A stretch of DNA of 64,000 bases from Acidobacteriota bacterium (lineage in GTDB: Bacteria > Acidobacteriota > Blastocatellia > Pyrinomonadales > Pyrinomonadaceae), in NCBI GenBank assembly GCA_019639115.1, contig JAHBSM010000006.1:150123-214122 (forward strand). The letters are read 5' to 3'. Position 1 is the stretch's first letter. Every line of letters starts with the position of its first letter. The position numbers were made by a program, and so were the translations under genes. The notes beneath the pieces are model-generated. The model had not been told where the DNA came from, made no database searches, and saw only the letters and a program-made list of their open reading frames with translations. Shown piece by piece: positions 8,911-16,987 of the stretch.

Positions 8911-8970
8911 GGGCTAAAGCCCGGGAGTTTTGTTTTGGCAATTTTGTTCCACTAGCTGAAGCTAGTGGAA
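8911..8970. repeat. REP-like pair of intergenic palindromes
   Basis: Two palindromes 24 nt apart just after the stop at 8903: gggct-aa-agccc (8911-8922) and a perfect 11-bp stem with 2-nt loop (8947-8957 with 8960-8970, core ACTAGCT-GA-AGCTAGT). Neither is followed by a convincing T tract in the plus direction. Such paired short palindromes between genes are typical of REP/BIME-type dispersed repeats; copies elsewhere in the genome cannot be seen from here. Confidence 0.55.
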
Positions 8971-9025
8971 ATTCGTCGATCGTGTTGGTATTGCATTCTA
9001 GATACTTTTGGGGCAGAGTTTATGC

Positions 9026-9256
9026 ATGATATTCGAGCGAATAACAATTGATCCCAAACGTATGAACGGCCAGCCCTGCATTCGGCAGTTGCGACTGACG
9101 GTTCGGCGCGTGGTCGAGGCAGTCGCCACTTATCCTGACCGCCGCGACCTGCAACGTGAATTCCCTGAACTCGAAGACGAAGACATTCGCGAGGCTCTCG
9201 CATACGCGGCGGCGAATCTCGACGACCGCGTGATCGAACTTGCCTTGACCAAATGA
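9026..9256 (+). CDS. DUF433 family antitoxin
   Basis: A 76-residue DUF433 protein: I-T-I-D-P-x-R-M-N-G-Q-P-C-I-R near the start, then a helix-turn-helix-like stretch and the closing D-I-R-E-A-L-A-Y-A-A motif. DUF433 proteins are small DNA-binding partners of PIN-like toxins and are taken to autoregulate the operon. The start is the ATG at 9026, since the upstream TTG extension has no family match. Its stop overlaps the toxin start by 4 nt (ATGA), the usual translational coupling for type II toxin-antitoxin pairs. Confidence 0.85.
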   Translation: MIFERITIDPKRMNGQPCIRQLRLTVRRVVEAVATYPDRRDLQREFPELEDEDIREALAYAAANLDDRVIELALTK

Positions 9257-9618
9257 AACTGCTGCTCGACCAGGGAACGCCACGCTCGGCGGCAGACGTT
9301 CTTCGAGAAGCCGGATTTGACGTAGTTCATACCGGCGAATCCGGTCTCGCAGAGGCCGCCGACGCCGAGATCATACAAAAAGCCTCAATTGAAGATCGTG
9401 TCGTAGTTACGCTCGATGCTGATTTTCACTCGCTGCTTGCTCTGTCACAAGCTGAAAACCCCTCGACGATACGGATCCGCGTTGAGGGACTGCGTGCAGA
9501 TGATTTTAGCTTGCTGGTTCAATATGTCTTGAGTCAGTGTGAAGCCGATCTGAAAGCCGGAGCGATGATCTCTGTAACTCGTTCCCAAATAAGAGTTCGC
9601 CGGCTTCCCGTCTCATAA
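9253..9618 (+). CDS. DUF5615 family PIN-like toxin
   Basis: A 121-residue PIN-like protein of the DUF5615 type. It has the N-terminal acidic strand (K-L-L-L-D-Q-G), the following L-R-E-A-G-F-D-V-V-H, and the D-R-V-V-V-T-L-D-A-D-F segment that supplies further acidic residues for a presumed metal-dependent RNase site. The first acidic residue is followed by Q-G-T-P where many relatives have N-L-S/P. It overlaps the DUF433 antitoxin by 4 nt and is probably neutralised by it. It ends 6 nt before the convergent membrane acyltransferase gene. The RNA target cannot be told from sequence. Confidence 0.85.
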   Translation: MKLLLDQGTPRSAADVLREAGFDVVHTGESGLAEAADAEIIQKASIEDRVVVTLDADFHSLLALSQAENPSTIRIRVEGLRADDFSLLVQYVLSQCEADLKAGAMISVTRSQIRVRRLPVS

Positions 9619-9624
9619 CTGTCC

Positions 9625-10950
9625 TTAAACCTTTAGATATATCTCTTTGCGATAGAGCAGCCACATCAGCCCGAGCCAGAGCAGGATAAAGCTGACGGCG
9701 TAGGCGAGCGAGGCGTCGATGGGCTGAGCAAGCGGGAGAAAGGCAGTCTCGAATATCCACTTCTGCAGCGGGATGAGCTTGCCGTCGCCGCCCGCGACGC
9801 GATAGGCGCCGAGCATCCGAGCCATTATCCCTGAGAAAACGAACAGCGGCAGTGCGTTGACGCCAAAGATGACAAAGGGCCGGGCCCAGCGTCTGTAACC
9901 CTGGATGTCGATCAGCCAATAGCAGCAGCCGAGTACAAGCAAGGCGAGCCCGCCGGTCACAAGCACATATGAGCTTGTCCACAACGACTTATTGAGCGGA
10001 AAATAGCTCGACCAGATATATCCGGCACCGAGCAGGACAACGCCGAAGAAGAAAAGGCCGGAAACGGCCGCATAGTTAGAACTTCGAATATCGGATATCG
10101 AGTTCTCGGGGTCGCTGCTCCGTCTTAGCCACATGCCAGCGAGCACGCCGGAGATGCACGTGACGATCGCGGGAATTGTCGAAAGCAGGCCTTCAGGGTC
10201 AAAGACCTTTGCCGAACGCCAGATGTGGCTCTCGGTCAGGATCGAGCGGTCGATATACGCGGCAAGGTTGCAGGCTTTGTCGTTGATCGTCGTCACTTCG
10301 CAGCCCGGCACCGGAATGACGGTCATTATCAGCCAGTAACCGAGCAGCAAAACGACGGAGATGCCGACAAGATGTCTCCAATTGAAATTGAGGAACAGCA
10401 CCGCAGTGATCAGATATACGACGGCGATCCGCTGGAGCACGCCCATTATCCGCATCGTGCCGATATCGTAGTCGTAGAGCGTATAACCCGCCAGATTCAA
10501 CGCCGCGACACCTGCGAGCCCTAGCCCGAGCGTGACGGCGAACCACTTCCAACTACGCAAAAGCAGGAAGAAAAGTGCCGCGGTGAACGCGAGCCAGACC
10601 AGCAGCTTGAGCGCGTCGGGCGCATCCGAGGCCCCGAACTGAAAGAATGGGACGACCGATATCGCAAGCCCGAGCAAAAAGATCGAGACGGACCGCGTGA
10701 TGATCTTTCGATAAACTCCGGCCCTCGATCGTCCGTCGCGGTATTTGTCCAGAGCGATCGGGATCGCGACGCCGACAATGAAAAGAAAGAAAGGGAAGAT
10801 CCAATCCGTCGGCGTCAGCCCGTGCCACTCAGCATGCTCCAGCGGATCGTAGATGGCGGACCAGGTGCCGGGATTGTTGACCAGCACCATCCCCGCGATC
10901 GTCATACCGCGGAATACGTCGAGTGAAACTAAACGGCTCTCAGTGGACAT
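9625..10950 (-). CDS. Membrane acyltransferase of the HGSNAT/DUF5009 type
   Basis: A 441-residue polytopic protein with roughly ten to eleven membrane segments. It opens with S-L-D-V-F-R-G-M-T-I-A-G-M-V-L-V-N and continues with H-G-L-T-P-T-D-W-I-F-P-F-F-L-F-I-V-G, the signature of heparan-alpha-glucosaminide N-acetyltransferase-like proteins. These move acetyl groups from cytoplasmic acetyl-CoA to a sugar on the other side of the membrane. The substrate here is unknown; a cell-wall or surface-glycan amino sugar is likely by family. The first His after the first membrane segment is the expected acetyl carrier. It lies 23 nt after the YfiT-like gene and may be the last gene of the dnaB transcript. 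Confidence 0.85.
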   Translation of the reverse strand: MSTESRLVSLDVFRGMTIAGMVLVNNPGTWSAIYDPLEHAEWHGLTPTDWIFPFFLFIVGVAIPIALDKYRDGRSRAGVYRKIITRSVSIFLLGLAISVVPFFQFGASDAPDALKLLVWLAFTAALFFLLLRSWKWFAVTLGLGLAGVAALNLAGYTLYDYDIGTMRIMGVLQRIAVVYLITAVLFLNFNWRHLVGISVVLLLGYWLIMTVIPVPGCEVTTINDKACNLAAYIDRSILTESHIWRSAKVFDPEGLLSTIPAIVTCISGVLAGMWLRRSSDPENSISDIRSSNYAAVSGLFFFGVVLLGAGYIWSSYFPLNKSLWTSSYVLVTGGLALLVLGCCYWLIDIQGYRRWARPFVIFGVNALPLFVFSGIMARMLGAYRVAGGDGKLIPLQKWIFETAFLPLAQPIDASLAYAVSFILLWLGLMWLLYRKEIYLKV

Positions 10951-10973
10951 AAGAGAAACCTGTGGGCAGAGCC

Positions 10974-11498
10974 TTACCAGCCCATGCGTTCACGAAGCCT
11001 AGTAATGTGTGCCGTGTGATGCAGCGAATGCCAGGCGTAAAGAGCGAGCGCGGCTTCGAGCGTCCAGCGGCCCGTTTCGGGATGAATGAACTCGCGTTCG
11101 AAATCCGCGTCGGCCATCGATCCGAGCAGCGCCGTCCAGCGGGTATGTATGGCCGCGATCATCGAGAGCGATACGTCGATCGGGAGCAGGCTGTCGGCAA
11201 GCTCGGCCCAGCGGTCCTCGTAATAAGGTTTGATGGTCGGCGGCTCATCTTCGGTAAGTGCGAGCTTGAACCGCGTCAGCGAATTCGAGTGGCTGTCGGC
11301 GACGTGATGAACCGTTTGCCGAACCGTCCAGCCGCCGTCACGGTACGGCGTGTCGAGCTGTCCGTCGTCCAAATTCTCGACGGCCGAAGCCAATCGCCCG
11401 GGAAGCTCGCGTATCGTCGCGATGTTGGCCGGCCGCGACGCGAACTGTGCGATGTCGAATTCGCCGATCGGATATCTAGTGGACGCGTTCATGGTCAT
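10974..11498 (-). CDS. yfiT: YfiT-type bacillithiol transferase (DinB superfamily)
   Basis: A 174-residue DinB-fold protein of the YfiT/BstA group, thought to add bacillithiol to electrophiles and antibiotics using a divalent metal. The metal-binding histidines are visible in V-H-H-V-A-D-S-H (middle) and W-H-S-L-H-H-T-A-H (near the C-terminus). The W-T-V-R-Q-T-V-H-H stretch and the opening Y-P-I-G-E-F match the family. Two ATG codons are possible (11498 and 11492); both overlap the end of dnaB, by 23 or 17 nt, so translation is probably coupled. A bacillithiol disulfide reductase gene (53467-54513) in the same window supports bacillithiol as the thiol. Confidence 0.87.
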   Translation of the reverse strand: MTMNASTRYPIGEFDIAQFASRPANIATIRELPGRLASAVENLDDGQLDTPYRDGGWTVRQTVHHVADSHSNSLTRFKLALTEDEPPTIKPYYEDRWAELADSLLPIDVSLSMIAAIHTRWTALLGSMADADFEREFIHPETGRWTLEAALALYAWHSLHHTAHITRLRERMGW

Positions 11499-12858
11499 TT
11501 TGCGAGATCAGGTTCTCAAATCGAGTGAATTCCTTGAGGAATGCCAGCCGGATGTCGCCGGTCGGGCCGTTGCGCTGCTTGGCTACGAGTATCTCGGCCA
11601 CGCCTTCTTCGGCGCCTTCGCGATTATAGTAGTCGTCGCGGTAGATGAAAGCTACTACATCAGCGTCCTGCTCGATCGAACCCGATTCGCGGAGGTCCGA
11701 CATCATGGGACGCGGCGGATTTCGCGATTCCGGAGCACGCGAAAGCTGTGAGAGAGCCACGACCGGGACGTCGAGCTCGCGGGCGATCGCCTTGAGCTCG
11801 CGCGATATCTTTGACACTTCCTGTTGTCTCGATTCAAAACGGCCGGCGTTGCCCATCAACTGCAAATAATCGATGACGATCAGGTCGAGCTGCTTTTGTT
11901 CGGCATAGAGCCGCCTTGCTTTGGCCCGGATCTCGAGCGGCGAGATCGAGGCCGTGTCGTCGATGAATATTTTTGCCTCGGACAGCGACTGGATCGCTCC
12001 CGACAGCCGCGGCAGCTCGCTCTGGAATATATGGCCGTTGCGAAATCGGGCCGAGTCGATCCGAGCCTCGCTAGCGAGCATACGCGCGACAAGCTGGTCC
12101 TTTGACATCTCAAGCGAGAAGATCGCTACGACGGCGCCTGCCTTGAGCGCGGCGTTCTGGGCCAGCGTGAGACAGAACGCGGTCTTGCCCATCGACGGAC
12201 GGCCCGCCACGATGATCAGATCGCTACGCTGAAACCCGGACGTAAGATCATCGAGTGCGACAAAGCCTGTCGTCAGCCCTGTGATGCCCCGCCGCGGATT
12301 TTCGCGATACTGCTCGATCCTGGCCATGATCCGAGTCGCGATGTCCGGGATCGTCGCAAAACCTTCGTTGGCCCGCGTTTCGGCCAGCCTAAAGATGGAT
12401 TGCTCCGCATTGTCGAGTACCAGATCGGCCTCGAGCTCCTGCTCCAGAGCCTCGGACACGATCGAGTTGCAAGTGCGTATGAGCTGACGCAGGACGGATT
12501 TATCCTTGACGACCTTGACGAATTCGTCGATCTCACCGTAATGCGGGACGCCGTATGTGAGGTTCGTGATCGTCGTGACGCCGCCCGGGGCGTCGGTGCC
12601 GCCGTCCCGTCGCATCTCTTCAAGTATAAGGACAGGCGTGATCGCCGATTGGCGCTCGAATAGCTTGATCATCGCACTGAATACGCGTCGATGAAATGGG
12701 ATGTAGAGGTCATCGGGCTTAAGGCCCTCGATGGCGGCGGCGATCTTGCCGTTGTCGAGCAGGATCAGGCCAAGTATCACACGCTCAGCCTCTTCGCTCG
12801 AGGGCAGCGACCTCTCGAGCATTTGTTCGCGTCGGTTGTCGAAAGATGGTGTCGGCAT
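11476..12858 (-). CDS. dnaB: Replicative DNA helicase DnaB
   Basis: A 460-residue hexameric replicative helicase that unwinds DNA ahead of the fork and recruits primase. The N-terminal helical domain (about 17-120, [12 protein letters not shown]) and a linker are followed by the RecA-like domain. Walker [10 protein letters not shown] lies at 209-217. Walker B is [11 protein letters not shown], with Q-L-S-R motif H3 and the arginine-finger region [14 protein letters not shown]. No intein is present. It is downstream of rplI, the widespread rpsF-rpsR-rplI-dnaB order; single-strand-binding protein is not between rpsF and rpsR here. Its 3' end overlaps yfiT. Confidence 0.97.
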   Translation of the reverse strand: MPTPSFDNRREQMLERSLPSSEEAERVILGLILLDNGKIAAAIEGLKPDDLYIPFHRRVFSAMIKLFERQSAITPVLILEEMRRDGGTDAPGGVTTITNLTYGVPHYGEIDEFVKVVKDKSVLRQLIRTCNSIVSEALEQELEADLVLDNAEQSIFRLAETRANEGFATIPDIATRIMARIEQYRENPRRGITGLTTGFVALDDLTSGFQRSDLIIVAGRPSMGKTAFCLTLAQNAALKAGAVVAIFSLEMSKDQLVARMLASEARIDSARFRNGHIFQSELPRLSGAIQSLSEAKIFIDDTASISPLEIRAKARRLYAEQKQLDLIVIDYLQLMGNAGRFESRQQEVSKISRELKAIARELDVPVVALSQLSRAPESRNPPRPMMSDLRESGSIEQDADVVAFIYRDDYYNREGAEEGVAEILVAKQRNGPTGDIRLAFLKEFTRFENLISQNDHERVH

Positions 12859-13005
12859 CTGGAATTCAGTTGGTCTTTTTGTTGTGACTTAGAGACGGTA
12901 TTGTAGGCCTCACCCGAGGCCTTGTCCAAGCCGCGAGATGAGAAAGTCCGTAAGCTCAATCCGCGTATCTATTTCCGAAAGCGACAACGGCTTTTTAATG
13001 CGGGA

Positions 13006-13045
13006 ACGCCCGAGACATCAGGCAAATTGCCGATGCCCCGGGCGT
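13006..13045 (-). other. Strong hairpin between rplI and dnaB
   Basis: A long imperfect stem-loop 30 nt after the rplI stop. It has an outer 7-bp perfect stem (13006-13012 with 13039-13045), then an inner GATG/CATC-type pairing with small bulges, and a 5-bp stem (13021-13025 with 13027-13031). No T tract follows in the direction of transcription, so it is not a classical terminator. It may protect the 3' end of the ribosomal-protein mRNA or attenuate read-through into dnaB. Confidence 0.45.
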
Positions 13046-13074
13046 GTCCTGTTCCGAAGATCAGAGAATCGCCG

Positions 13075-13641
13075 TTACTCTGCCGCGGCTTCTGAAGCCG
13101 TTTCGGCCGCCGGCTCTTCAGCAGCAGCTTCAGCAGCCTCGGGAGCAGCTTCTTTCTTGCCTTTTCGGGGTTTTTCCTCGATCTCGCCGCCTTCTGCCGT
13201 CACTGAGACAGGCACTGAAAGTGCGACCTCGCGATGCAGCTTGACCGTGACAGTGTATTCGCCCGTCTCTTTGATCGCGTCCTTGAGCACGATGCGGCGA
13301 CGGTCGATCTCGTAACCTTTAGCCTGAAGTGCCTCGGCAATATCCATCGAGGTAACCGAGCCGAACAGCGTTCCGTGTTCGCCGGCCTTGCGTTCAAAGG
13401 TCAGCGAAATGCTCTCCATCTGTTCACGCTGTGCCTCGGCGGTCGCTTTCTCGATCGCGGCCTTTTTGAGAAGCGCAGTACGTTCCTGCTCGATCTGATT
13501 CAGATTGCCTTTCGTCGCCAGCGTGGCCAGCCCTTTCGGCAGTAGATAATTACGCGCGTAGCCGGCCTTGACCTTGACGATCTCGCCGCGGCCGCCAAGG
13601 TGGTCGATATCCTCGCGCAAAAGTATAGTAGTGTTTGCCAT
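13075..13641 (-). CDS. rplI: 50S ribosomal protein bL9
   Basis: A 188-residue bL9. The N-domain (1-50) has I-L-L-R-E-D-I-D-H-L-G, V-K-V-K-x-G-Y-A-R-N-Y-L-L-P and G-L-A, followed by the connecting helix and the C-domain. It binds 23S rRNA at the base of the L1 stalk and influences frame maintenance. The ATG at 13641 is used because the family N-terminus (A-N-T-T-I-L-L) begins there. It is about 40 residues longer than the usual ~149, through an Ala/Glu/Lys-rich tail (A-A-P-E-A-A-E-A-A-A-E-E) that looks disordered. It lies between rpsR and dnaB. Confidence 0.96.
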   Translation of the reverse strand: MANTTILLREDIDHLGGRGEIVKVKAGYARNYLLPKGLATLATKGNLNQIEQERTALLKKAAIEKATAEAQREQMESISLTFERKAGEHGTLFGSVTSMDIAEALQAKGYEIDRRRIVLKDAIKETGEYTVTVKLHREVALSVPVSVTAEGGEIEEKPRKGKKEAAPEAAEAAAEEPAAETASEAAAE

Positions 13642-13739
13642 ATTGATCTCCAATCGATCCGCCGTGTCCCCGGCAATTCGACAACCTGCAAGCCGCATCC
13701 TTGGGCTTGGCCGCCTTGCGAGAGCCGGACGAGCGGTAC

Positions 13740-14021
13740 CTAGTCAGCCACGAACGGCAGCATCGCCATCGAACGCGCACGTTTGATCGCTTTTGCGACA
13801 CGGCGCTGATCTTTGGCCGAAATACCGGAAATGCGTCGGGGCATGATCTTGCCGCGTTCTGGAATGAATTGACGCAGCAGGTCCACGTCCTTCCAATCGA
13901 CATAATCCGGCACTACCTGCCGCGGACGGCGACGATGATATCTGCGTGGACGATCGCCGATCACCTCTTCGTCGAGGTTTAGGTCGCGATCGTTAAGTAT
14001 CTCAAGTTCTTTCTCTGCCAT
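13740..14021 (-). CDS. rpsR: 30S ribosomal protein bS18
   Basis: A 93-residue bS18, partner of bS6 on the 30S platform. The conserved core is [21 protein letters not shown] and the following [22 protein letters not shown]. An acidic N-terminal stretch of about 22 residues precedes the basic R-R-Y-H-R-R-R-P-R. The gene starts 20 nt after rpsF. Confidence 0.96.
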   Translation of the reverse strand: MAEKELEILNDRDLNLDEEVIGDRPRRYHRRRPRQVVPDYVDWKDVDLLRQFIPERGKIMPRRISGISAKDQRRVAKAIKRARSMAMLPFVAD

Positions 14022-14041
14022 AATATTTATCCCTGCCGTGC

Positions 14042-14443
14042 TTATGCTTCGGCGGCAGCCTCCTCGGTCGATTCGGCGGTCGGACGGAACGAAGCACGTT
14101 TAGCCGCACGCGCCTCACGTTTCTCGCGTCGCTTGGTCGCTGTCTTGCGGTCTTCGTCAACGCGTACGGTGATGTAACGCATGATCATATCGTTGACGCG
14201 CATACGCCGTTCGAGCTCCGCGATCTCCTGACCAGAGCCGTTGATCTCAAAGAGAACGTAATGGCCGGTCTCTTTCTTCTGGATCGGGTACGCAAGGTCC
14301 CTGAGGCCGACATTATCCATTCTTACGACCTCGCCGCCTTCCTTCTCGATGAGCTTGCCAACTGCTTCGTTGAGCTTCTCAATACGATCGGATGGCGTCT
14401 CCGGATCGATGATATACATTACTTCGTAAGTTCTATTTGCCAT
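14042..14443 (-). CDS. rpsF: 30S ribosomal protein bS6
   Basis: A 133-residue bS6. It has the ferredoxin-like core with Y-E-V-M-Y-I-I-D-P near the start, [20 protein letters not shown] in the middle and [12 protein letters not shown]. It packs against bS18 in the 30S platform. After the core it has an extended basic and then Ala/Glu-rich tail ([10 protein letters not shown]). It is the first gene of the rpsF-rpsR-rplI set and follows pth after 88 nt. In many bacteria excess bS6-bS18 binds its own leader; no clear leader structure was identified. Confidence 0.96.
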   Translation of the reverse strand: MANRTYEVMYIIDPETPSDRIEKLNEAVGKLIEKEGGEVVRMDNVGLRDLAYPIQKKETGHYVLFEINGSGQEIAELERRMRVNDMIMRYITVRVDEDRKTATKRREKREARAAKRASFRPTAESTEEAAAEA

Positions 14444-14531
14444 ATTCTTCTCTGCCCTCTTTCCATCCCGGGCTTTCTTTGTCAGGCCGAAACCATATCC
14501 GGCCCTGCCGCTCCATTTTCTCGCCGCTATA

Positions 14532-15110
14532 TCAATTGAACGCCGCCATTGCGGCCTCTATACCGTCAGTTACTATTCTCTCGACAGCGTCAGCCGCACG
14601 TATTAGCGTCTCTCTAATCGATTCCGCTTCGTTGCGAGTGAACTCGCCCAGCACAAAATCCGACGCATTCGCGACGGGGTGATCCGGCCCGATACCGATC
14701 CTGACCCGGATGAATTCGTCCGTGCCAAGCATCTCGATGATCGATCTAAGGCCGTTCTGGCCTCCATGCGAGCCCCTTGGCCTGACCCGTATCGAGCCGA
14801 CCGGAAGGGCCAGATCGTCAGAAATGACGATCAATCGGCTCACCGACCTGTCATCGCGACGGATAAGGCATTTGACAGCCTCGCCGCTGAGATTCATATA
14901 GGTCTGAGGCTTGCACAATTCTGCCGCCTCGCCGCCTATACGAGCTCTCCCTATCAAAGACCTGCATTCTTCGCGGCTGACCCTGGCGTCGGACCTCGCC
15001 GCAAGTTCCGCAACGGCCATGAAACCCAGATTGTGGCGTGTCTTTTCGTATTTCGGGCCCGGATTGCCAAGGCCTACGACCAACCACATGCTTCTGTTCT
15101 CATCAGCCAT
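14532..15110 (-). CDS. pth: Peptidyl-tRNA hydrolase
   Basis: A 192-residue Pth that releases peptides from dropped-off peptidyl-tRNA. It has G-L-G-N-P-G-P-K-Y-E-x-T-R-H-N-L-G-F with catalytic His26 and Asn16 in place. P-Q-T-Y-M-N-L-S-G-E-A-V and the D-D-L-A-L-P-x-G-x-I-R and G-S-H-G-G-Q-N-G-L-R-S-I motifs follow. Translation may start at the first ATG (15110) or at Met8, just before the conserved W-L-V-V-G-L-G. The start is 12 nt after the rplY stop, so rplY-pth form one operon, as in many bacteria. Confidence 0.96.
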   Translation of the reverse strand: MADENRSMWLVVGLGNPGPKYEKTRHNLGFMAVAELAARSDARVSREECRSLIGRARIGGEAAELCKPQTYMNLSGEAVKCLIRRDDRSVSRLIVISDDLALPVGSIRVRPRGSHGGQNGLRSIIEMLGTDEFIRVRIGIGPDHPVANASDFVLGEFTRNEAESIRETLIRAADAVERIVTDGIEAAMAAFN

Positions 15111-15122
15111 CCGTGAGCGTCG

Positions 15123-15785
15123 CTACTCGGCCGAACCTTCGTTCTCCGTGCTCGCGTTCTCAGCATTCCCGCCGACCAGTTCAGGCTCGGCTCCTTCTTC
15201 GACCTGCGATTCAAGCGGCGCATCCCTAACAATAGAAACGGCGACCACAACAGAGTCAGGACTCTCATGTATCTCGATCCCGGACGGCACCTTGACGTCC
15301 GAAACGTGCAGCGAAGAACCCGCTTCGAGGCTCGTAACATCGATCTCGATGAAATCAGGTGCCGCAGCGGGCTCGCAGAGCACTTTCATCTCGCGCATCT
15401 GCTGTGAGAGTACCGCACCTTCTTCCTGCAGCCCGACCGCGTCGCCGACGACATGCACCGGAACCGTCATCTCGATCTTCTCGCCTTTAGCAAACCGACG
15501 AAGATCAGCGTGGATGAGACGTCCTCTTATCGGGTCGATCTGCCGATCCTGAAAGATCACATCACTGGCTCCGGCTCCCTCGATATCAAGCGTGAAAACT
15601 GTGTTGACGCCGGTATCCAGGCGGAGAACTGCCGCCAGGTCCTTCAATTCGGCGGTCGCGGCCACATTCTCAGTGCCGCCGCCGTAAACGACGACCGGCA
15701 CCTTGCCTTCCGCACGCAAACGGCGATTCTCATTCTTACCGCGAGTCTCTCTAACGGTTGCTTTTACGGTTAATTTGTCTGCCAT
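15123..15785 (-). CDS. rplY: 50S ribosomal protein bL25 (CTC family)
   Basis: A 220-residue bL25 of the long Ctc type. The 5S-rRNA-binding N-domain (K-x-T-V-R-E-T-R-G-K-N-E-N-R-R-L-R) has the V-P-V-V-V-Y-G-G-G segment, and is followed by the beta-rich TL5 C-domain (P-V-H-V-V-G-D-A-V-G, E-I-D-V-T-S-L). The ATG at 15785 is chosen because the family N-terminus starts there; the frame is open much further upstream. The last about 25 residues are Glu/Ala/Asn-rich. It sits between prs and pth, a common order. Confidence 0.95.
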   Translation of the reverse strand: MADKLTVKATVRETRGKNENRRLRAEGKVPVVVYGGGTENVAATAELKDLAAVLRLDTGVNTVFTLDIEGAGASDVIFQDRQIDPIRGRLIHADLRRFAKGEKIEMTVPVHVVGDAVGLQEEGAVLSQQMREMKVLCEPAAAPDFIEIDVTSLEAGSSLHVSDVKVPSGIEIHESPDSVVVAVSIVRDAPLESQVEEGAEPELVGGNAENASTENEGSAE

Positions 15786-15823
15786 AACTTCTTTGATTCC
15801 TTGAACGGGCCGGCCCGTTCGAC

Positions 15824-16780
15824 TTATATGAATAATTTCGAGACGCTTGTTTCGTCGTGTATCGACCTTATTGCCGAGGCCAGGAGCCCTGCTACACTGA
15901 GCACTTCCAGCCGGCCGGTCCCGACCAATTCGGCTGCCGTCTCGCTTGTCGGTATCGTATTTGTGACTATCACCTTTTTCAGATGCGAGCCGGTTATATT
16001 CTCTACCGCCGTACCTGAGAGCACGCCATGCGTAAAACACGCAAAGATCTCGTTGGCACCGGCTTTGTGCAACGCTTCAGCGACCTTGCAGATCGTGCCG
16101 CCCGTATCGCACATATCATCGACGATCAGACAATTCTTTCCGCGGACATCGCCGACAATATTCATTACGTCTGCTTCATTGGCCCGCTCCCGGCGCTTAT
16201 CGCACAAGGCAAGCCCCGCATCTAGCCGTTTAGCGTAAGCTCTTGCTCGTTCTGCACCGCCGGTATCCGGAGCGACGACGATCAAATTATCGATCGGATT
16301 CTCCCGGAAATATTCGACCACGATCGGGGCGGCGTACAAGTGATCGACCGGGATGTCAAAGAATCCCTGGATCTGTGATGCGTGCAGATCGATCGTCAGC
16401 ACTCGTTCGGCTCCTGCCTTGGTGATGACGTTCGATACAAGTTTCGCCGCTATCGGGACTCTCGGCCTGTCCTTTTTGTCCGAGCGTGCATAGCCGAAAT
16501 AAGGAATGACCGCCGTAACACGTTCTGCCGATGCCCTGACAAAAGCGTCGATCATGATCAGCAGTTCCATCACGTGCCGATCCGTCGGAGGACAGGTCGG
16601 CTGAACGATGAAAACATCGTGGCCCCGCACGTTCTCCCCGATCTGAAAGTTGAACTCCCCGTCCGAGAAACGTGTCGTGTTGGCTTTGCCCAGCTCAATA
16701 TTCAAATGCCCGCAGATCTCCTCCGCCAACGCCGGGTGGGCGTTGCCGCAGAAAACCTTGATCTTGCCGGTCACACTCAT
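15824..16780 (-). CDS. prs: Ribose-phosphate pyrophosphokinase
   Basis: A 318-residue PRPP synthetase supplying PRPP for purines, pyrimidines, His, Trp and NAD. It has K-V-F-C-G-N-A-H-P-A-L-A at the start, D-G-E-F-N-F-Q-I-G-E-N-V-R-G, and Y-F-G-Y-A-R-S-D-K-K-D-R-P-R. The metal-binding L-T-I-D-L-H-A-S-Q-I-Q-G-F-F motif and the PRPP loop I-V-D-D-M-C-D-T-G-G-T are present. The start is at 16780, or one codon earlier at 16783; the frame is open upstream but lacks homology-like sequence. It is first in the prs-rplY-pth group, 96 nt after tRNA-Gln. Confidence 0.96.
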   Translation of the reverse strand: MSVTGKIKVFCGNAHPALAEEICGHLNIELGKANTTRFSDGEFNFQIGENVRGHDVFIVQPTCPPTDRHVMELLIMIDAFVRASAERVTAVIPYFGYARSDKKDRPRVPIAAKLVSNVITKAGAERVLTIDLHASQIQGFFDIPVDHLYAAPIVVEYFRENPIDNLIVVAPDTGGAERARAYAKRLDAGLALCDKRRERANEADVMNIVGDVRGKNCLIVDDMCDTGGTICKVAEALHKAGANEIFACFTHGVLSGTAVENITGSHLKKVIVTNTIPTSETAAELVGTGRLEVLSVAGLLASAIRSIHDETSVSKLFI

Positions 16781-16879
16781 CATCAGGGTCGCGCTCAGTG
16801 CCAGTGGCACCGGCGCCAAAAAATAAAAACGGACGATCCTACCAATAGATCGTCCGTCATACATTTATCGCCATTTGGC

Positions 16880-16950
16880 TGGGGCGGAAGGATTCGAACC
16901 TACGAATGCCGGATCCAAAGACCGGTGCCTTACCACTTGGCGACGCCCCA
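16880..16950 (-). tRNA. tRNA-Gln (anticodon UUG)
   Basis: A 71-nt cloverleaf on the minus strand. The acceptor stem TGGGGCG pairs with CGCCCCA, allowing for the end wobble and discriminator. The anticodon loop CTTTGGA gives anticodon TTG, and the T arm contains GGTTCGAATCC. The 3' CCA is not encoded. It lies between ispE and prs, in the same orientation. Confidence 0.96.
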
Positions 16951-16987
16951 ATGATCGAAAAAAGAAACTGACGGAAACAACCTAGCC

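Noticed and set aside
10962..11528. 188-codon plus-strand frame
   Set aside because: Antisense to the YfiT-like gene, which has intact metal-binding histidines.
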